Shown: positions 51,946 through 62,714 of the stretch, piece after piece
Position numbering within the stretch: position 1 is the stretch's first letter
Layout: every line of letters starts with the position of its first letter
Source of the DNA: Acetobacteraceae bacterium
Lineage (GTDB): Bacteria; Pseudomonadota; Alphaproteobacteria; Acetobacterales; Acetobacteraceae
Direction of reading: 5' to 3'
Assembly (NCBI GenBank): GCA_003151425.1
Contig: PLXO01000031.1
Coordinates: forward strand, 1 to 64,000
DNA: 64,000 nt
Made by a program: the position numbers and the translations under genes
The notes under the pieces: generated by a model
Database searches by the model: none
Told to the model about the DNA's origin: nothing
The model's input: the letters and a program-made list of their open reading frames with translations, nothing else

Positions 51946-52118
51946 GCGCCCTCGCCCCTCCGCCTGGCCCGGTGACCGGGAGACCGGGGATGGTGTAACG
52001 TCTTGGCGGCTGGGGTGTCCAAGATTGTATTGGGACAGTCCGTGGGCGACCGCGGGGGGAGGCAGCCGAACCGCGGAGGGCCGCGGGGAGAGAGAGAGCC
52101 GGTCCTCGGGCGACCGCG

Positions 52119-52403
52119 GTGGAACGAGAGAAGGTAAAGAGAGACCAGGACGTGCCGACCTGCAGAGACGTAAGCGAGCTGGTGACCGACTATCTGGAGC
52201 GCCGCCTGTCGGTGCGCGGCTGGCTGGGGGTGCGCTGGCACCTGCGCCAATGCGACGCCTGCCGGCGCTATATCGCGCAGATGCGCCAAACCATACGACT
52301 TCTAGCCGACAGCGCATTCCCGCCGCCGGGCACCGAGACCGAGGAAACCGTGTTGCGCGCCGTGCATGGCAGCGCGCCGCCTGACCCCGCTCCGGGCGAG
52401 TAG
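52119..52403 (+). CDS. Putative zinc-finger anti-sigma factor
   Basis: CRDVSELVTDYLERRLSVRGWLGVRWHLRQCDACRRYIAQMRQTI (HxxxCxxC). Confidence 0.75.
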   Translation: MEREKVKRDQDVPTCRDVSELVTDYLERRLSVRGWLGVRWHLRQCDACRRYIAQMRQTIRLLADSAFPPPGTETEETVLRAVHGSAPPDPAPGE

Positions 52404-52985
52404 CCATGGGTTGCCCAGCGCCGGTTGCTCAGTGTTCGGGCAGAGGATGCCCCCGGGGCCGCCAGAGTGCCGCGCGCTTACCCAATCGGTGTGACCAACC
52501 GCTCATCGGACTCACCGTCAGGACTAAAATCTTAATGGATTATTAAGCATACGGATGTAGGTTGCACAGTTCCCGGCGTCTCCACACCGGCTGACGCCAC
52601 AGGACACGGAGTCGGTTTATATGCCGCGACGTCCTGACTCACGAAATTCCTTGCCGCCAGGAGCAGAACGCGCGGCGGGCGTCACCCACCCTGCCCCAGG
52701 CCGCGCCCATCCCCACCTTGGCGCCGTCCTGATTCCCCCGAGTCGTCATTCCGCCAGCGGTCGTCCCGCCAGCGGTCATCTCCCCAGTCGTCATCCATCG
52801 TCATCCCCGGGGTCGCAGTCCCCCCTTGGGCATTGCGACTCGGGCGCCCATATATTTTGGAGAGTCCCGCATGGCCACTCAAAAACCACACTTTTTCCCG
52901 ATAAGCGCCGCACCCCCACGATTATCATTGACGGGGTGTCGGCGTAGCGGGCTAGGCTCGCATCCATCTTGCATCTCCCGACACG

Positions 52986-54959
52986 GTGACAACCATGCCT
53001 AAGGGGGCACCGATGCACACGGCCGATGACCTGTTCGCCGCCTATGCGCGTGGCTTCGAGGCGCATCGCGACGCTGAGCTGACGCTCGCGGAGTACCTGG
53101 ACGCCTGCCGCGCCAACCCGATGTCGTACGCAACCGCGACCGAGCGGCTGCTGGCGGCGATCGGCGAGCCGGAGATGGTGGACACCTCGAAGGACGCGCG
53201 CCTCGGGCGCATGTTCATGAACCGCACCATGCGGCTGTATCCCTCGTTCTCCGAGTTCTACGGCATGGAGGAGACGATCGAGCGCATCGTCGGCTTCCTG
53301 CGCCATGCCGCCCAGGGGCTCGAGGAGCGCAAGCAGATCATGTATCTGCTCGGCCCGGTCGGCGGAGGAAAATCGTCCCTGGCCGAGCGGCTGAAGGCGC
53401 TGATGGAAACCTATCCCATCTACGTCCTGAAGGCCGGCAGCGAGGTCAGCCCCGTGTTCGAGAGCCCGCTGGGGCTGTTCGATCCCGACAAGATGGGCAA
53501 GCTGCTGGAGGACCGCTACGGCATCCCGCAGCGCCGGCTGACCCGCATCATGAGCCCATGGTGCCTCAAGCGGCTGGACGAGTTCGACGGCGACCTGACG
53601 AAGTTCCGCGTGGTGAAGCTGATGCCGTCGCGGCTGCGCCAGATCGCGGTGGCGAAGACCGAGCCGGGCGACGAGAACAACCAGGACATTTCTTCCCTCG
53701 TCGGCAAGGTGGACATCCGCAAGCTGGAGTTGCATTCGCAGAACGATCCGGACGCGTACAGCTATTCCGGCGGGCTGAACCGCGCCAACCAGGGCATGCT
53801 CGAATTCGTGGAGATGTTCAAGGCGCCGATCAAGATGCTGCACCCGCTGCTGACCGCGACGCAGGAGGGGAATTACATCGGCACCGAGAATATCGGCGCC
53901 ATCCCGTTCTCCGGCATCATCATGGCCCACTCCAACGAGGCGGAGTGGACGAGCTTCAAGAACAACCGCAACAACGAAGCGTTCATCGACCGCATCTATG
54001 TCATCAAGGTGCCGTACTGCCTGCGGGTGACCGAGGAGCAGAAGATCTACGAGAAGCTGGTGTCGGGCTCGGAGCTCTCCGCGTCACCCTGCGCGCCGGC
54101 GACGCTGGAGATGCTGGCCCGCTTTTCCGTGCTGTCGCGGCTGAAGCGGCATGAGAATTCTACCCTCTACGCCAAGATGCGTGTCTATGACGGCGAGAGC
54201 CTGAAGGAAACCGACCCGCGCGCGCGCAGCCTGCAGGAATACAAGGATGCCGCGGGCGTCGAGGAGGGCATGGACGGCGCGTCCACCCGCTTCGCGTTCA
54301 AGGTGCTGGCGGCCACGTTCAACCACGACACCACCGAGATCGCGGCCGATCCGGTGCATCTGATGTACGTGCTGGAGCAGTCGATCCGGCGCGACCAGTT
54401 GCCGGCCGAGACCGAGAAGCGCTACCTCGAGTTCATCAAGGGCGAGCTGGCGCCACGTTACGCCGAATTCATCGGCAATGAGATCCAGAAGGCGTATCTG
54501 GAATCCTATCATGACTACGGCCAGAACCTGTTCGACCGCTACGTGGCCTATGCCGATGCCTGGATCGAGGATCAGGACTTCAAGGATGCCGACACCGGCC
54601 AGTTGCTGAACCGCGAGCTGCTGAACCAGGAGCTGACCAAGATCGAGAAGCCGGCGGGCATCGCCAATCCGAAGGACTTCCGGAACGAAGTAGTAAAATT
54701 CAGCTTGCGCACGCGGGCCAACAACAACGGAAAGAACCCGTCCTGGACCAGCTACGAGAAGATCCGCGAGGTGATCGAGCGGCGCATGTTCAGCCAGGTG
54801 GAGGAACTGCTGCCGGTGATCAGCTTCGGCTCGAAGAAGGACGGCGAGACCGAACGCAAGCACGACGAGTTCGTGCTGCGCATGACCGAGCGCGGCTATA
54901 CGGAACGCCAGGTGCGGCGCCTGGTCGAATGGTATATGCGGGTGAAGCAGGCCGGATGA
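52986..54959 (+). CDS. prkA: PrkA family serine protein kinase (YeaG-like)
   Basis: LLGPVGGGKSSLAERLK; 657 aa; followed by yeaH and spoVR. Confidence 0.95.
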   Translation: MTTMPKGAPMHTADDLFAAYARGFEAHRDAELTLAEYLDACRANPMSYATATERLLAAIGEPEMVDTSKDARLGRMFMNRTMRLYPSFSEFYGMEETIERIVGFLRHAAQGLEERKQIMYLLGPVGGGKSSLAERLKALMETYPIYVLKAGSEVSPVFESPLGLFDPDKMGKLLEDRYGIPQRRLTRIMSPWCLKRLDEFDGDLTKFRVVKLMPSRLRQIAVAKTEPGDENNQDISSLVGKVDIRKLELHSQNDPDAYSYSGGLNRANQGMLEFVEMFKAPIKMLHPLLTATQEGNYIGTENIGAIPFSGIIMAHSNEAEWTSFKNNRNNEAFIDRIYVIKVPYCLRVTEEQKIYEKLVSGSELSASPCAPATLEMLARFSVLSRLKRHENSTLYAKMRVYDGESLKETDPRARSLQEYKDAAGVEEGMDGASTRFAFKVLAATFNHDTTEIAADPVHLMYVLEQSIRRDQLPAETEKRYLEFIKGELAPRYAEFIGNEIQKAYLESYHDYGQNLFDRYVAYADAWIEDQDFKDADTGQLLNRELLNQELTKIEKPAGIANPKDFRNEVVKFSLRTRANNNGKNPSWTSYEKIREVIERRMFSQVEELLPVISFGSKKDGETERKHDEFVLRMTERGYTERQVRRLVEWYMRVKQAG

Positions 54960-54987
54960 CGGAGGGCGCCACAGGGGTAAGCGTTTC

Positions 54988-56379
54988 ATGAACATCGTCG
55001 ACCGCCGCCTCAACCCCAGCGGCAAGAACCTCGCCAACCGCCAGCGCTTCATGCGGCGAGCGAAGTCGTTGATCCGCAAGGCGGTGCATGAAAGCTCCGC
55101 CAGCCGCAGCATCAAGGATGCCGACGAAGCCGGCGAGGTCTCGCTGCCGGCGCAGGGCGTGCAGGAGCCGTCGTTCCGGCGCGGTGCCAGCGGCGGGGTG
55201 CGCGACTACCTGCTGCCCGGCAACAAGGAGTACCTGGAGGGCGACACCATCCCGCGCCCGCCCGGCGGCGGCGGTGGGTCCGGGAGCGAAGGCGCGCCGG
55301 ATGGCGAGGGCCAGGACGATTTCCGCTTCGCGCTGTCGCGCGAGGAGTTCGTCGACCTGTTCCTGGAAGACCTGGAACTGCCGGACCTGGCCAAGCGCAA
55401 GGTGGTGGACGCCGAGGCGCTGAGCTGGAGCCGCGCGGGTTATTCCGTGTCCGGCTCGCCGGCCAACCTCGCGCTGATGCGCACGGTGCGCAACAGCCTG
55501 TCGCGGCGCATCGCGCTGAAGCGGCCGAAGGCGGGCGAGATCGCCAAGCTGCGCGACGACATTGCCGAGCTGGACGCCGCCGCGGCGGGCGTCGCCGGCG
55601 TGGGCAGTGGGGCGCTGGACACAGGTGCGCGCGACCGGAACGCCGAGGACGATGCGCGGCGCATCGCACTCGAAGCCGAGCTGCAACGGCAGCTTCGCCG
55701 CACCACCCTGATCCCCTACATCGATCCGCTGGATGTGCGCTACAAGCGGTTCGAGGCGCATCCGAAGCCGGTGGCGCAGGCCGTGATGTTCTGCCTGATG
55801 GACGTGTCCGGCTCGATGACCGAGCACATGAAGGACCTGGCCAAGCGGTTCTACGTGCTGCTTTACATCTTCCTGAAGCGTCGCTACAAAAACGTCGACG
55901 TCGTGTTCATCCGCCACACGCATTTGGCGCAGGAGGTCGACGAGGACACGTTCTTCAACAGCCCGGAGACCGGCGGCACCGTGGTCTCCACCGCGCTGGA
56001 GGAAATGCAGCGCGTGGTGCGGGAGCGCTACAACCCGGACATGTGGAACATCTACGCCGCGCAGGCGTCGGACGGCGACAACACGGCGTCGGACAACGAG
56101 CGCACGGCGGCGCTGCTGAACGGCTCGATCCTGCCGTCGTGCCAATACTACGCCTATCTCGAGGTCGGGCGCGATTCGGAACATTTCCCGCCCGGATTCA
56201 TCCGTCGCGAAAGCGACCTGTGGCAAACCTACACCGAGATCTGCCGCACCGGCGCGCCGATGGCGATGCGCAAGGTGGGCCACCGGCGCGACATCTATCC
56301 GGTGTTCCGGGAACTGTTCGCACCGCGCAACGGTGCCGGGCAGACGGCGGGCCAGACCGCGGGAGTCGAAGCCGAATGA
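54988..56379 (+). CDS. YeaH/YhbH family protein (DUF444)
   Basis: VMFCLMDVSGSMTEHMKDLAKRFYVLLYIFLKRRYKNVDVVFIRHT. Confidence 0.95.
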   Translation: MNIVDRRLNPSGKNLANRQRFMRRAKSLIRKAVHESSASRSIKDADEAGEVSLPAQGVQEPSFRRGASGGVRDYLLPGNKEYLEGDTIPRPPGGGGGSGSEGAPDGEGQDDFRFALSREEFVDLFLEDLELPDLAKRKVVDAEALSWSRAGYSVSGSPANLALMRTVRNSLSRRIALKRPKAGEIAKLRDDIAELDAAAAGVAGVGSGALDTGARDRNAEDDARRIALEAELQRQLRRTTLIPYIDPLDVRYKRFEAHPKPVAQAVMFCLMDVSGSMTEHMKDLAKRFYVLLYIFLKRRYKNVDVVFIRHTHLAQEVDEDTFFNSPETGGTVVSTALEEMQRVVRERYNPDMWNIYAAQASDGDNTASDNERTAALLNGSILPSCQYYAYLEVGRDSEHFPPGFIRRESDLWQTYTEICRTGAPMAMRKVGHRRDIYPVFRELFAPRNGAGQTAGQTAGVEAE

Positions 56380-57941
56380 ACGTCATCACGCGCGTCGATC
56401 GGCCGTTGTTCGAAGGGGCCGAGTGGGACTTCTCCGTCATCCAACGCGTGCATGACGCAATCCAGGCGGTGGCGGTCAACGAGCTCGGACTGGACGTCTA
56501 TCCGAACCAGATCGAGGTGATCAGCACCGAGCAGATGCTGGACGCGTATTCCTCGATCGGCATGCCGCTATTCTACAAGCACTGGTCGTTCGGCAAGCAT
56601 TTCGCCCGCAACGAGGCGCTGTATCGCGCCGGCATGCAGGGACTGGCCTACGAGATCGTCATCAATTCCAACCCGTGCATCTCCTACATCATGGAGGAGA
56701 ACACGGCGACGATGCAGACGCTGGTGATCGCGCACGCGGCGTTCGGCCACAACCATTTCTTCAAGAACAACTATGTGTTCCAGCAATGGACCGATGCCGA
56801 TGGCATCCTGGACTATCTGGAATTCGCCCGCGGCTATATCGCCACCTGCGAGGAGCGCTACGGCGAGGCGGCGGTGGAACGGTTGCTGGACGCCGCGCAC
56901 GCGCTGATGAGCCACGCGGTCCACCGCTATCCGCGCAAGCGCGTCACCGATCTGCGCATGGAAGAAAAGCGCGCGCGCGACCGGCGCCAGTACGACGAGG
57001 AGATGTTCAACGATCTGTGGCGCACCGTGCCGCACAAGGGCGCCAAGAAGAAGGACAAGTCCGTCGAGGAACGCCGCCGCGCGCTGCTGCAACTGCCGCA
57101 GGAGAATATCCTGGCCTTCCTGGAACGGTCGGCCCCGCGTCTGGTGCCTTGGCAGCGCGAGATATTGCGCATCGTGCGGCAGATCGCCCAGTACTTCTAT
57201 CCGCAGGGCCAGACCAAGCTGATGAACGAGGGCTGCGCGACCTACGTGCACTATCGGATCATGCAGCGCCTGCACCAGACCGGCGCGCTGACCGACGGGG
57301 CGATGGTGGAGTTCCTGCGCAGCCACACCAACGTGGTGTTCCAGCCGGAGTTCGACGATCCGCGCTACAGCGGGATCAATCCGTACGCGCTCGGGTTTGC
57401 CATGATGCGGGACATCGCGCGCATCTGCACCGATCCGAAAGATGAGGACCGCGAGTGGTTCCCGGCGATCGCCGGCCGTGGCGACGAGATGGCGGTGCTG
57501 CGCGAGGTGTGGGCGAATTATCGCGATGAGAGCTTCGTGTTGCAGTATCTGAGCCCGCGCATGATCCGCGAGTTCGGCCTGTTCCACGTGCTGGATGACG
57601 CGAGCGAGCAGCATCTGCGGGTGCAGGCGATCCACGACGAGCGCGGCTATCGGAAGATCCAGCGTGCGCTGGCGCGGCAGTACGACGTGGCCTACACGAC
57701 GCCGGACATCCAGGTGGTGGACGTGAACCTGGAGGGCGACCGCAAGCTGATCCTGCATCACCGCACGCTGAACCGCGTGCTGCTGGAGGAGAAGGACACC
57801 AAGCTGGTGCTGCAGCACGTGGCCGATATGTGGGGCTACGACGTGGTGCTGAAGGAGATCGATCCGGCGAACGATTCGGTGCTGAAGGAGCATGCGGCGA
57901 CGCCTCGGCCGGGGATCCTGCCGACGGTTGGGGACACGTAG
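56376..57941 (+). CDS. SpoVR family protein
   Basis: YPNQIEVISTEQMLDAYSSIGMPLFYKHWSFGKHF; NEGCATYVHYRIM. Confidence 0.96.
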   Translation: MNVITRVDRPLFEGAEWDFSVIQRVHDAIQAVAVNELGLDVYPNQIEVISTEQMLDAYSSIGMPLFYKHWSFGKHFARNEALYRAGMQGLAYEIVINSNPCISYIMEENTATMQTLVIAHAAFGHNHFFKNNYVFQQWTDADGILDYLEFARGYIATCEERYGEAAVERLLDAAHALMSHAVHRYPRKRVTDLRMEEKRARDRRQYDEEMFNDLWRTVPHKGAKKKDKSVEERRRALLQLPQENILAFLERSAPRLVPWQREILRIVRQIAQYFYPQGQTKLMNEGCATYVHYRIMQRLHQTGALTDGAMVEFLRSHTNVVFQPEFDDPRYSGINPYALGFAMMRDIARICTDPKDEDREWFPAIAGRGDEMAVLREVWANYRDESFVLQYLSPRMIREFGLFHVLDDASEQHLRVQAIHDERGYRKIQRALARQYDVAYTTPDIQVVDVNLEGDRKLILHHRTLNRVLLEEKDTKLVLQHVADMWGYDVVLKEIDPANDSVLKEHAATPRPGILPTVGDT

Positions 57942-58180
57942 GGCGGGTTGTAACCCGCCGCTTGCAACCCGCCGCGATCGCCAACCAACCCCCGCGCCAC
58001 GCCGGTCCCGCCTCTCGGGGCCACCGCTTACGCAACGGCGTTTATGCGGGGATTTGACACTGGTACGGAGGCGGCCCGCTCTCACGTCTTGGCGGCGTCT
58101 CCACCCGACGCCGTAGGGCCGCAAGAATTTTGTGTCCGTCAGCCGTCAGTTCGTATGGGGCGCGTCGCGCATCGGTCTGG

Positions 58181-59046
58181 TTACGAACCGTATTTTTGCG
58201 CTTTAAGGTTTTGCATGAGCGCGTTCATCGATGTTTGAGAAATCCCCAACGCGAGGCCGACGTCCCGCGTGCGTGTCGGCCCCTGGCTCTCCAGGTAGGA
58301 CAGCACGTCGCGAACCCGCGCCGACCGGAACGGAAGCGGCGGGGTATCAGCGTGGAACGCGGCCGCCGATCGTTGCCAATGCGTCGCTCCAGCCGCGGTT
58401 AGCCGATACAGATCGCCATAGGTTGCGTGCCCGGTCTTCTCGATAAGGCCCGCCTCGCGCAAAGATTCCGCGATCCTGGCAGTCTTGCCGGCATACATAT
58501 TTGTCACGACGGCGATCTTCGATAGCGTCGTCGCCTCGGTTCCCGGAACCGCGGATAGCGCGCGTTCCTGGTCTGGCCGCAGCAAGGTCGATGGGTCGTC
58601 CCTGAGCACTACTACAAACGTGGGATAATTCGGGTCAGCGGATCGTATGAGGCCGCGTGCGGTCAGGGCGACAACCAATTGATGGACACGTTGGCGCGTT
58701 ACGCCGAACAAGGTCACCAATTCTGCTCCACGTCGAGGCCGGTCGAGCGACGCCAGCAAGCGGGAAGCTGAGCCGCCAGGGACCGCGTCGGTCATTGCCT
58801 TTCGGCCGCGCGTCCGGACAGCGGCAGCGATCGATATGTCCACCCGCTTCCCCCGTGGGGTGAGATGCCAGGCGCGATGTCCGTTGCGCGCGGCAAGACC
58901 CGACGAGGCGAGTGTTGCAAGGTCCAGTTGGTCCGCCGGAGATTCAGGCCCGCGCGCAGGGCAATCAGCGTCTTTCGGTCGGTACCGGAGCGAAGAGCTT
59001 CGAGGCAGGCAGCTTCGGACGCACGCAACGCGATGGGCTTTTGCAT
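58181..59046 (-). pseudogene. Winged-helix (MarR-like) protein, apparently frameshifted near 58910-58920
   Basis: N-terminal ORF MQKPIALRASEAACLEALRSGTDRKTL...TNWTLQ; the other frame continues LASSGLAARNGHRAWHLTPRGKRVDISIAAAVR into ORF 58181..58843. Confidence 0.6.
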
Positions 59047-59258
59047 CGCAGCTCGCTCATTCAAAGTGGAAGTCGCAGCATGCCTCGCTACGCGATGTGG
59101 TGGCGATTCGCTATCGTGGTGGGTCGAGTGGCGCGGCGGAGTTTCACCGCCGCGCCGGTCGACCTCGTGGTTGACCTTAGGGGCCAGGGTGATCGCATTT
59201 GAGCCGCTGGGTGGCCCGGGTGCGCCGGCTGATCGAGGCGCCAAACCGGCGCGCGGCC

Positions 59259-59438
59259 TCAGGAAGCACGCGACAGAAGGACCGGTGTCTCGGACGGCAC
59301 CGGACCACCCGGCCGTTGCGAACGCGGAAGCGCGCGCTTGGCCGAGCGGTCCAGCGGCGCCAGCAGGGCACCGAGCAATGTCGCCATGACCAGGGCGCCC
59401 AGTGGGGCACCAAGCGCACCCAGGATCATGGACGTCAT
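59259..59438 (-). CDS. Small membrane protein, copy 1 (59 aa)
   Basis: MTSMILGALGAPLGALVMATLLGALLAPLDRSAKRALPRS...; RBS context GGGAGCCCGACGATG; paralogue of 62715-62918. Confidence 0.75.
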   Translation of the reverse strand: MTSMILGALGAPLGALVMATLLGALLAPLDRSAKRALPRSQRPGGPVPSETPVLLSRAS

Positions 59439-59475
59439 CGTCGGGCTCCCGCGGGAGGGGGGCGTCGCCGACAGG

Positions 59476-59598
59476 TCAGCCGGCCGACGTGGACGGCGGG
59501 TACAGCGACACGGTCGAGGCGTGTGCCGCCGGGATCAATTCGGCGGTGCCGAGGGCGATGCCCAGAATGGCCGCCAGGGTGAGGAACATGGTTTTCAT
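59476..59598 (-). CDS. Secreted micropeptide precursor, copy 1 (40 aa)
   Basis: MKTMFLTLAAILGIALGTAELIPAAHASTVSLYPPSTSAG*; RBS GGAGAACGACGATG. Confidence 0.85.
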   Translation of the reverse strand: MKTMFLTLAAILGIALGTAELIPAAHASTVSLYPPSTSAG

Positions 59599-59790
59599 CG
59601 TCGTTCTCCAGGTTAGCCGTGGTCCGCAGAAGCACGGCAGGTTGGTCTGGCATTTCGTCTGCCGCTGAGTAGATCGTCGGAGCTCGCGGTTTATTCCGCC
59701 GCTTCAATTCGTGTCGGTGGATTCGCTCACTGTTACCGCTTCAATTCGGGTGGATGGGTTCGCCTTGCTGATGTGCGGATCGAGGGCGGG

Positions 59791-61359
59791 TCAGTGCGCG
59801 CCCCCTCCGCTCACAGCCCCCTTGCGCAACAGGGCGACCGACACCGCGGCCAGCAGCAGGACCGCGCCCAGCAGGGCGAAACTGTCGCTGTAGCCCATCA
59901 GCGTCGCCTGCGCGCGGATCGTGTTGCCGACGGCGATGATCGCGCTGTGCATCGCGGCGGCCGGATCCGCCGAGCCATGCGCCAGGAAATATTGCTGCAT
60001 CGCGGAGAGTTGCGCCCGGGTTGATGGTTCCAGCAGCGAGACGTGCTGATTGATGACGAACGAGTGGTACTGCTCGCGCTTGGTATAGAAGGTCTCCAGC
60101 ATCGCGGTGCCGATCGCGCCGCCGAGATTGCGCATCATGTTGAAGATGCCGGAGGCGCCACCTGCGTCCTGGCCACGGATGCCGAGCAGCGCGATCGAGG
60201 ACAGCGGCGCCATCACGACGGCCTGGCCGAGCGCGCGGGTGACGTCGGGCCAGAACAACTGCGGTGCGGCGTAGTTCGCGTCCATGTGCAGGTTCATGAA
60301 GCAGCTTGTCGCGAACACCACCAGGCCGGTGCCGACCAGCAGGCGGGGGTCGATGCGGCGCATCAGCAGCGGCAGCAGCGGGATCACCACAAGCTGCGGC
60401 AGGCCGGTCCAGGCCATGACACTGCCGATCTGCTGGGCGTTGAAGCCCTGCGCATTGGCGAGGTACTGCGGCAGCAGATAGGCCGAACCATACAGCGCGG
60501 AGCCGAGCAGGAAATTGGCCAGCGTACCGAAGCCGAAATTGCGCCGTGCCAACAGACGAAAATTCACCAGCGGCTCCGGCCGGGTGAATTCCACGATCAG
60601 GAAGCCGCCGAGCGCCAGCGCCGCGACCAGGGTCAGTTGCACGATGAAGGGAGAGCCGAACCAGTCGTAGACGTTGCCCTCGTCGAGCACCGTTTGCAGC
60701 GCGGCGAGCCCGACCGCCATCAGTGCGATACCGAGCCAGTCGCCGCGGCGCAGCAGGTCGAGCTGCATCTTGGACCTCGGCAACGCGTAGACCAGCATCG
60801 CCAGCATCGCCGCGCCGGGCACCAGGTTGAGGTAGAAGATCGAGGACCAGCCGTAGGTTTCCGTGAAGTAGCCGCCGATTGTCGGGCCGATCGCCGGAGC
60901 GAAGGTGGCGGTCAGCGCGAACGCCGCCAGACCGATCGCGCGCTTGGCCGGCGGCAGCATGGTCACCACGATGGTGAAGGCCAACGGGATCAGCACGCCG
61001 CCGGCGAAGCCCTGCAGGCCGCGCAGCACGATCATCTCGGGCAGGCTGCTGGCCTGGCCGCACAGCGCGGAGAACAACAGGAACAGCGCGACGTTGGCGA
61101 TCAGGTAGCGGCGCAGCGAGAACACCCGGCTGAGATAGTCGGACAGCGGAATGACGATGATCTCGCCGATCAGATAGGCGGTGGTGATCCAGGCGCCGTT
61201 GACGCCGCCGGTGCCGATGCCGCCCTCGATGTCCCGCAGCGAGGCGTTGGTGATCTGGATGTTCAGCACCGCCATGAAGGCGCCGAGCATCGCACCGGCG
61301 ACGACGATCCAGGTCTTGATCGAAACGGTCGGCTCGCTGCTCGTGGTGGCTTCAGACAT
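59791..61359 (-). CDS. DHA2 (EmrB-like) MFS transporter
   Basis: 522 aa; AFMAVLNIQITNASLRDIEGGIGTGGVNGAWITTAYLIGEIIVIPLSDYLSRVFSLRRYL. Confidence 0.93.
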   Translation of the reverse strand: MSEATTSSEPTVSIKTWIVVAGAMLGAFMAVLNIQITNASLRDIEGGIGTGGVNGAWITTAYLIGEIIVIPLSDYLSRVFSLRRYLIANVALFLLFSALCGQASSLPEMIVLRGLQGFAGGVLIPLAFTIVVTMLPPAKRAIGLAAFALTATFAPAIGPTIGGYFTETYGWSSIFYLNLVPGAAMLAMLVYALPRSKMQLDLLRRGDWLGIALMAVGLAALQTVLDEGNVYDWFGSPFIVQLTLVAALALGGFLIVEFTRPEPLVNFRLLARRNFGFGTLANFLLGSALYGSAYLLPQYLANAQGFNAQQIGSVMAWTGLPQLVVIPLLPLLMRRIDPRLLVGTGLVVFATSCFMNLHMDANYAAPQLFWPDVTRALGQAVVMAPLSSIALLGIRGQDAGGASGIFNMMRNLGGAIGTAMLETFYTKREQYHSFVINQHVSLLEPSTRAQLSAMQQYFLAHGSADPAAAMHSAIIAVGNTIRAQATLMGYSDSFALLGAVLLLAAVSVALLRKGAVSGGGAH

Positions 61360-61508
61360 GGTGGCGTCCCTTCTACTGCGCGTCGTTTGACGTGCGCCCG
61401 TTCCTGTTCATGGCGCATCTCACCGGTGCACGCTCCGGTGAGCGCACGCCGCGGCCGGTGCGCCGGTCAGAGCGCGCCGGTCGGCGCACGCCGGCCAGAG
61501 CGCGCCGA

Positions 61509-62627
61509 TCAGAGCGCGCCCGGGTCGGCGACCTTGGTGTCGATGGTCGGCTCGACCGACATGCCCGGGCGCAGCATGCCGGCGAGCGGATCGTGCGGAT
61601 CGATGACGATCTTCACCGGAATGCGCTGGACGATCTTGGTAAAGTTGCCGGTGGCGTTGTCGGGCGGCAGCAGGGTGAACTCCTGGCCGCTGGCCGGGGC
61701 AATACTGTCGACATGGCCGTGCACGACGGCGCCGGGGAACATATCGACATCGATATAGACCTGCTGGCCGGGCCGCACGTCGGTGAGCTGCGTCTCCTTG
61801 TAGTTCGCGGAGACGTAGACCGCCCGCAGCGGCACCACTGCCATGAGCTGGGTGCCGGCCTGGACGTACTGGCCGACGCGCAACGTGCGCGCGCCCACCG
61901 TGCCGTCGTTCGGCGCGGTGATGGTGGTGTAGCTCAGGTTCAGCTCGGCCTGGTGCCCCGCGGCCTGGCGCTGCGCCAGCGTGGCCTGCGCCTTGGCAAG
62001 CTGGGCGCGCAGCACGTCGGTCTGTTTCGATGCCACGCCGATGCCGGCCTGGTCGTGTGCCAGCGTTGCCTGCCGCTCCTGGATCTCGGCCTGGTATTGC
62101 TGTGCCTGCTGGATCGTTCCGGCGCCGGTGCGCGCCAGGTCGGTGTAGCGCAGGCGCTGCTGATCAGAGAATGTCACGGCGGCCTGATCGGCGGCGACCA
62201 GGGTGCGTGCCTGCGCGATGATCAGGGCCTGCTGCTCGATCTCCTGTTGCAGGTTGACGATGTCGGCCTGGGCCGCGGCGACGTCGGCGCGCGCCTGGTC
62301 GAGGGCGGTGCGGTAGTCGCGGTCGTCGATGCGGGCCAGCACGTCGCCGGCGTGCACCGGCTGATTGTCCTGCACCAGCACCTGGGCGAGGATGCCGGAG
62401 ACCTTGGGGCTGAGGATCACCGAGTCCGCGGCGATGTAGGCATCGTCGGTGGCGACCTGGAAGCGCCCGACGGTCCACCAGTCATGCGCATACACGCCGG
62501 CGGCGGCGACGATGCCAAGCGCGGCTGCGCCGAGCAGCAGGCGCTCGGCGGAAATTCCGGCACGCTGGCCGGCGATGGCGTGGGGCGGCAGGGTGATCTC
62601 GTCTGCGCAGGAATCGGATGCATCCAC
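61509..62627 (-). CDS. HlyD/EmrA-type membrane fusion protein
   Basis: VATDDAYIAADSVILSPKVSGILAQVLVQDNQPVHAGDVLARIDDRDY; PNDGTVGARTLRVGQYVQAG. Confidence 0.93.
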   Translation of the reverse strand: MDASDSCADEITLPPHAIAGQRAGISAERLLLGAAALGIVAAAGVYAHDWWTVGRFQVATDDAYIAADSVILSPKVSGILAQVLVQDNQPVHAGDVLARIDDRDYRTALDQARADVAAAQADIVNLQQEIEQQALIIAQARTLVAADQAAVTFSDQQRLRYTDLARTGAGTIQQAQQYQAEIQERQATLAHDQAGIGVASKQTDVLRAQLAKAQATLAQRQAAGHQAELNLSYTTITAPNDGTVGARTLRVGQYVQAGTQLMAVVPLRAVYVSANYKETQLTDVRPGQQVYIDVDMFPGAVVHGHVDSIAPASGQEFTLLPPDNATGNFTKIVQRIPVKIVIDPHDPLAGMLRPGMSVEPTIDTKVADPGAL

Positions 62628-62714
62628 GGGGCTGCCCTCCAGGTCATGTCGGGAAAATTGTGTTGGAACGAAACGAAGGTGTGTCCGCGCCGGTGCGCGG
62701 CGTCAGGCGGCGTT

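Noticed and set aside
52500-52620. Possible tRNA or small structured RNA in the AT-richer stretch
   Set aside because: No cloverleaf or anticodon arm could be drawn; only a weak cttaat/attaag palindrome
52791-53930. Long minus-strand ORF opposite prkA
   Set aside because: Shadow ORF; PrkA motifs on the plus strand are unambiguous
59435-59707. 90-aa ORF overlapping micropeptide 1
   Set aside because: Different frame, no RBS and not conserved in copies 2 and 3; the 40-aa frame is conserved in all three
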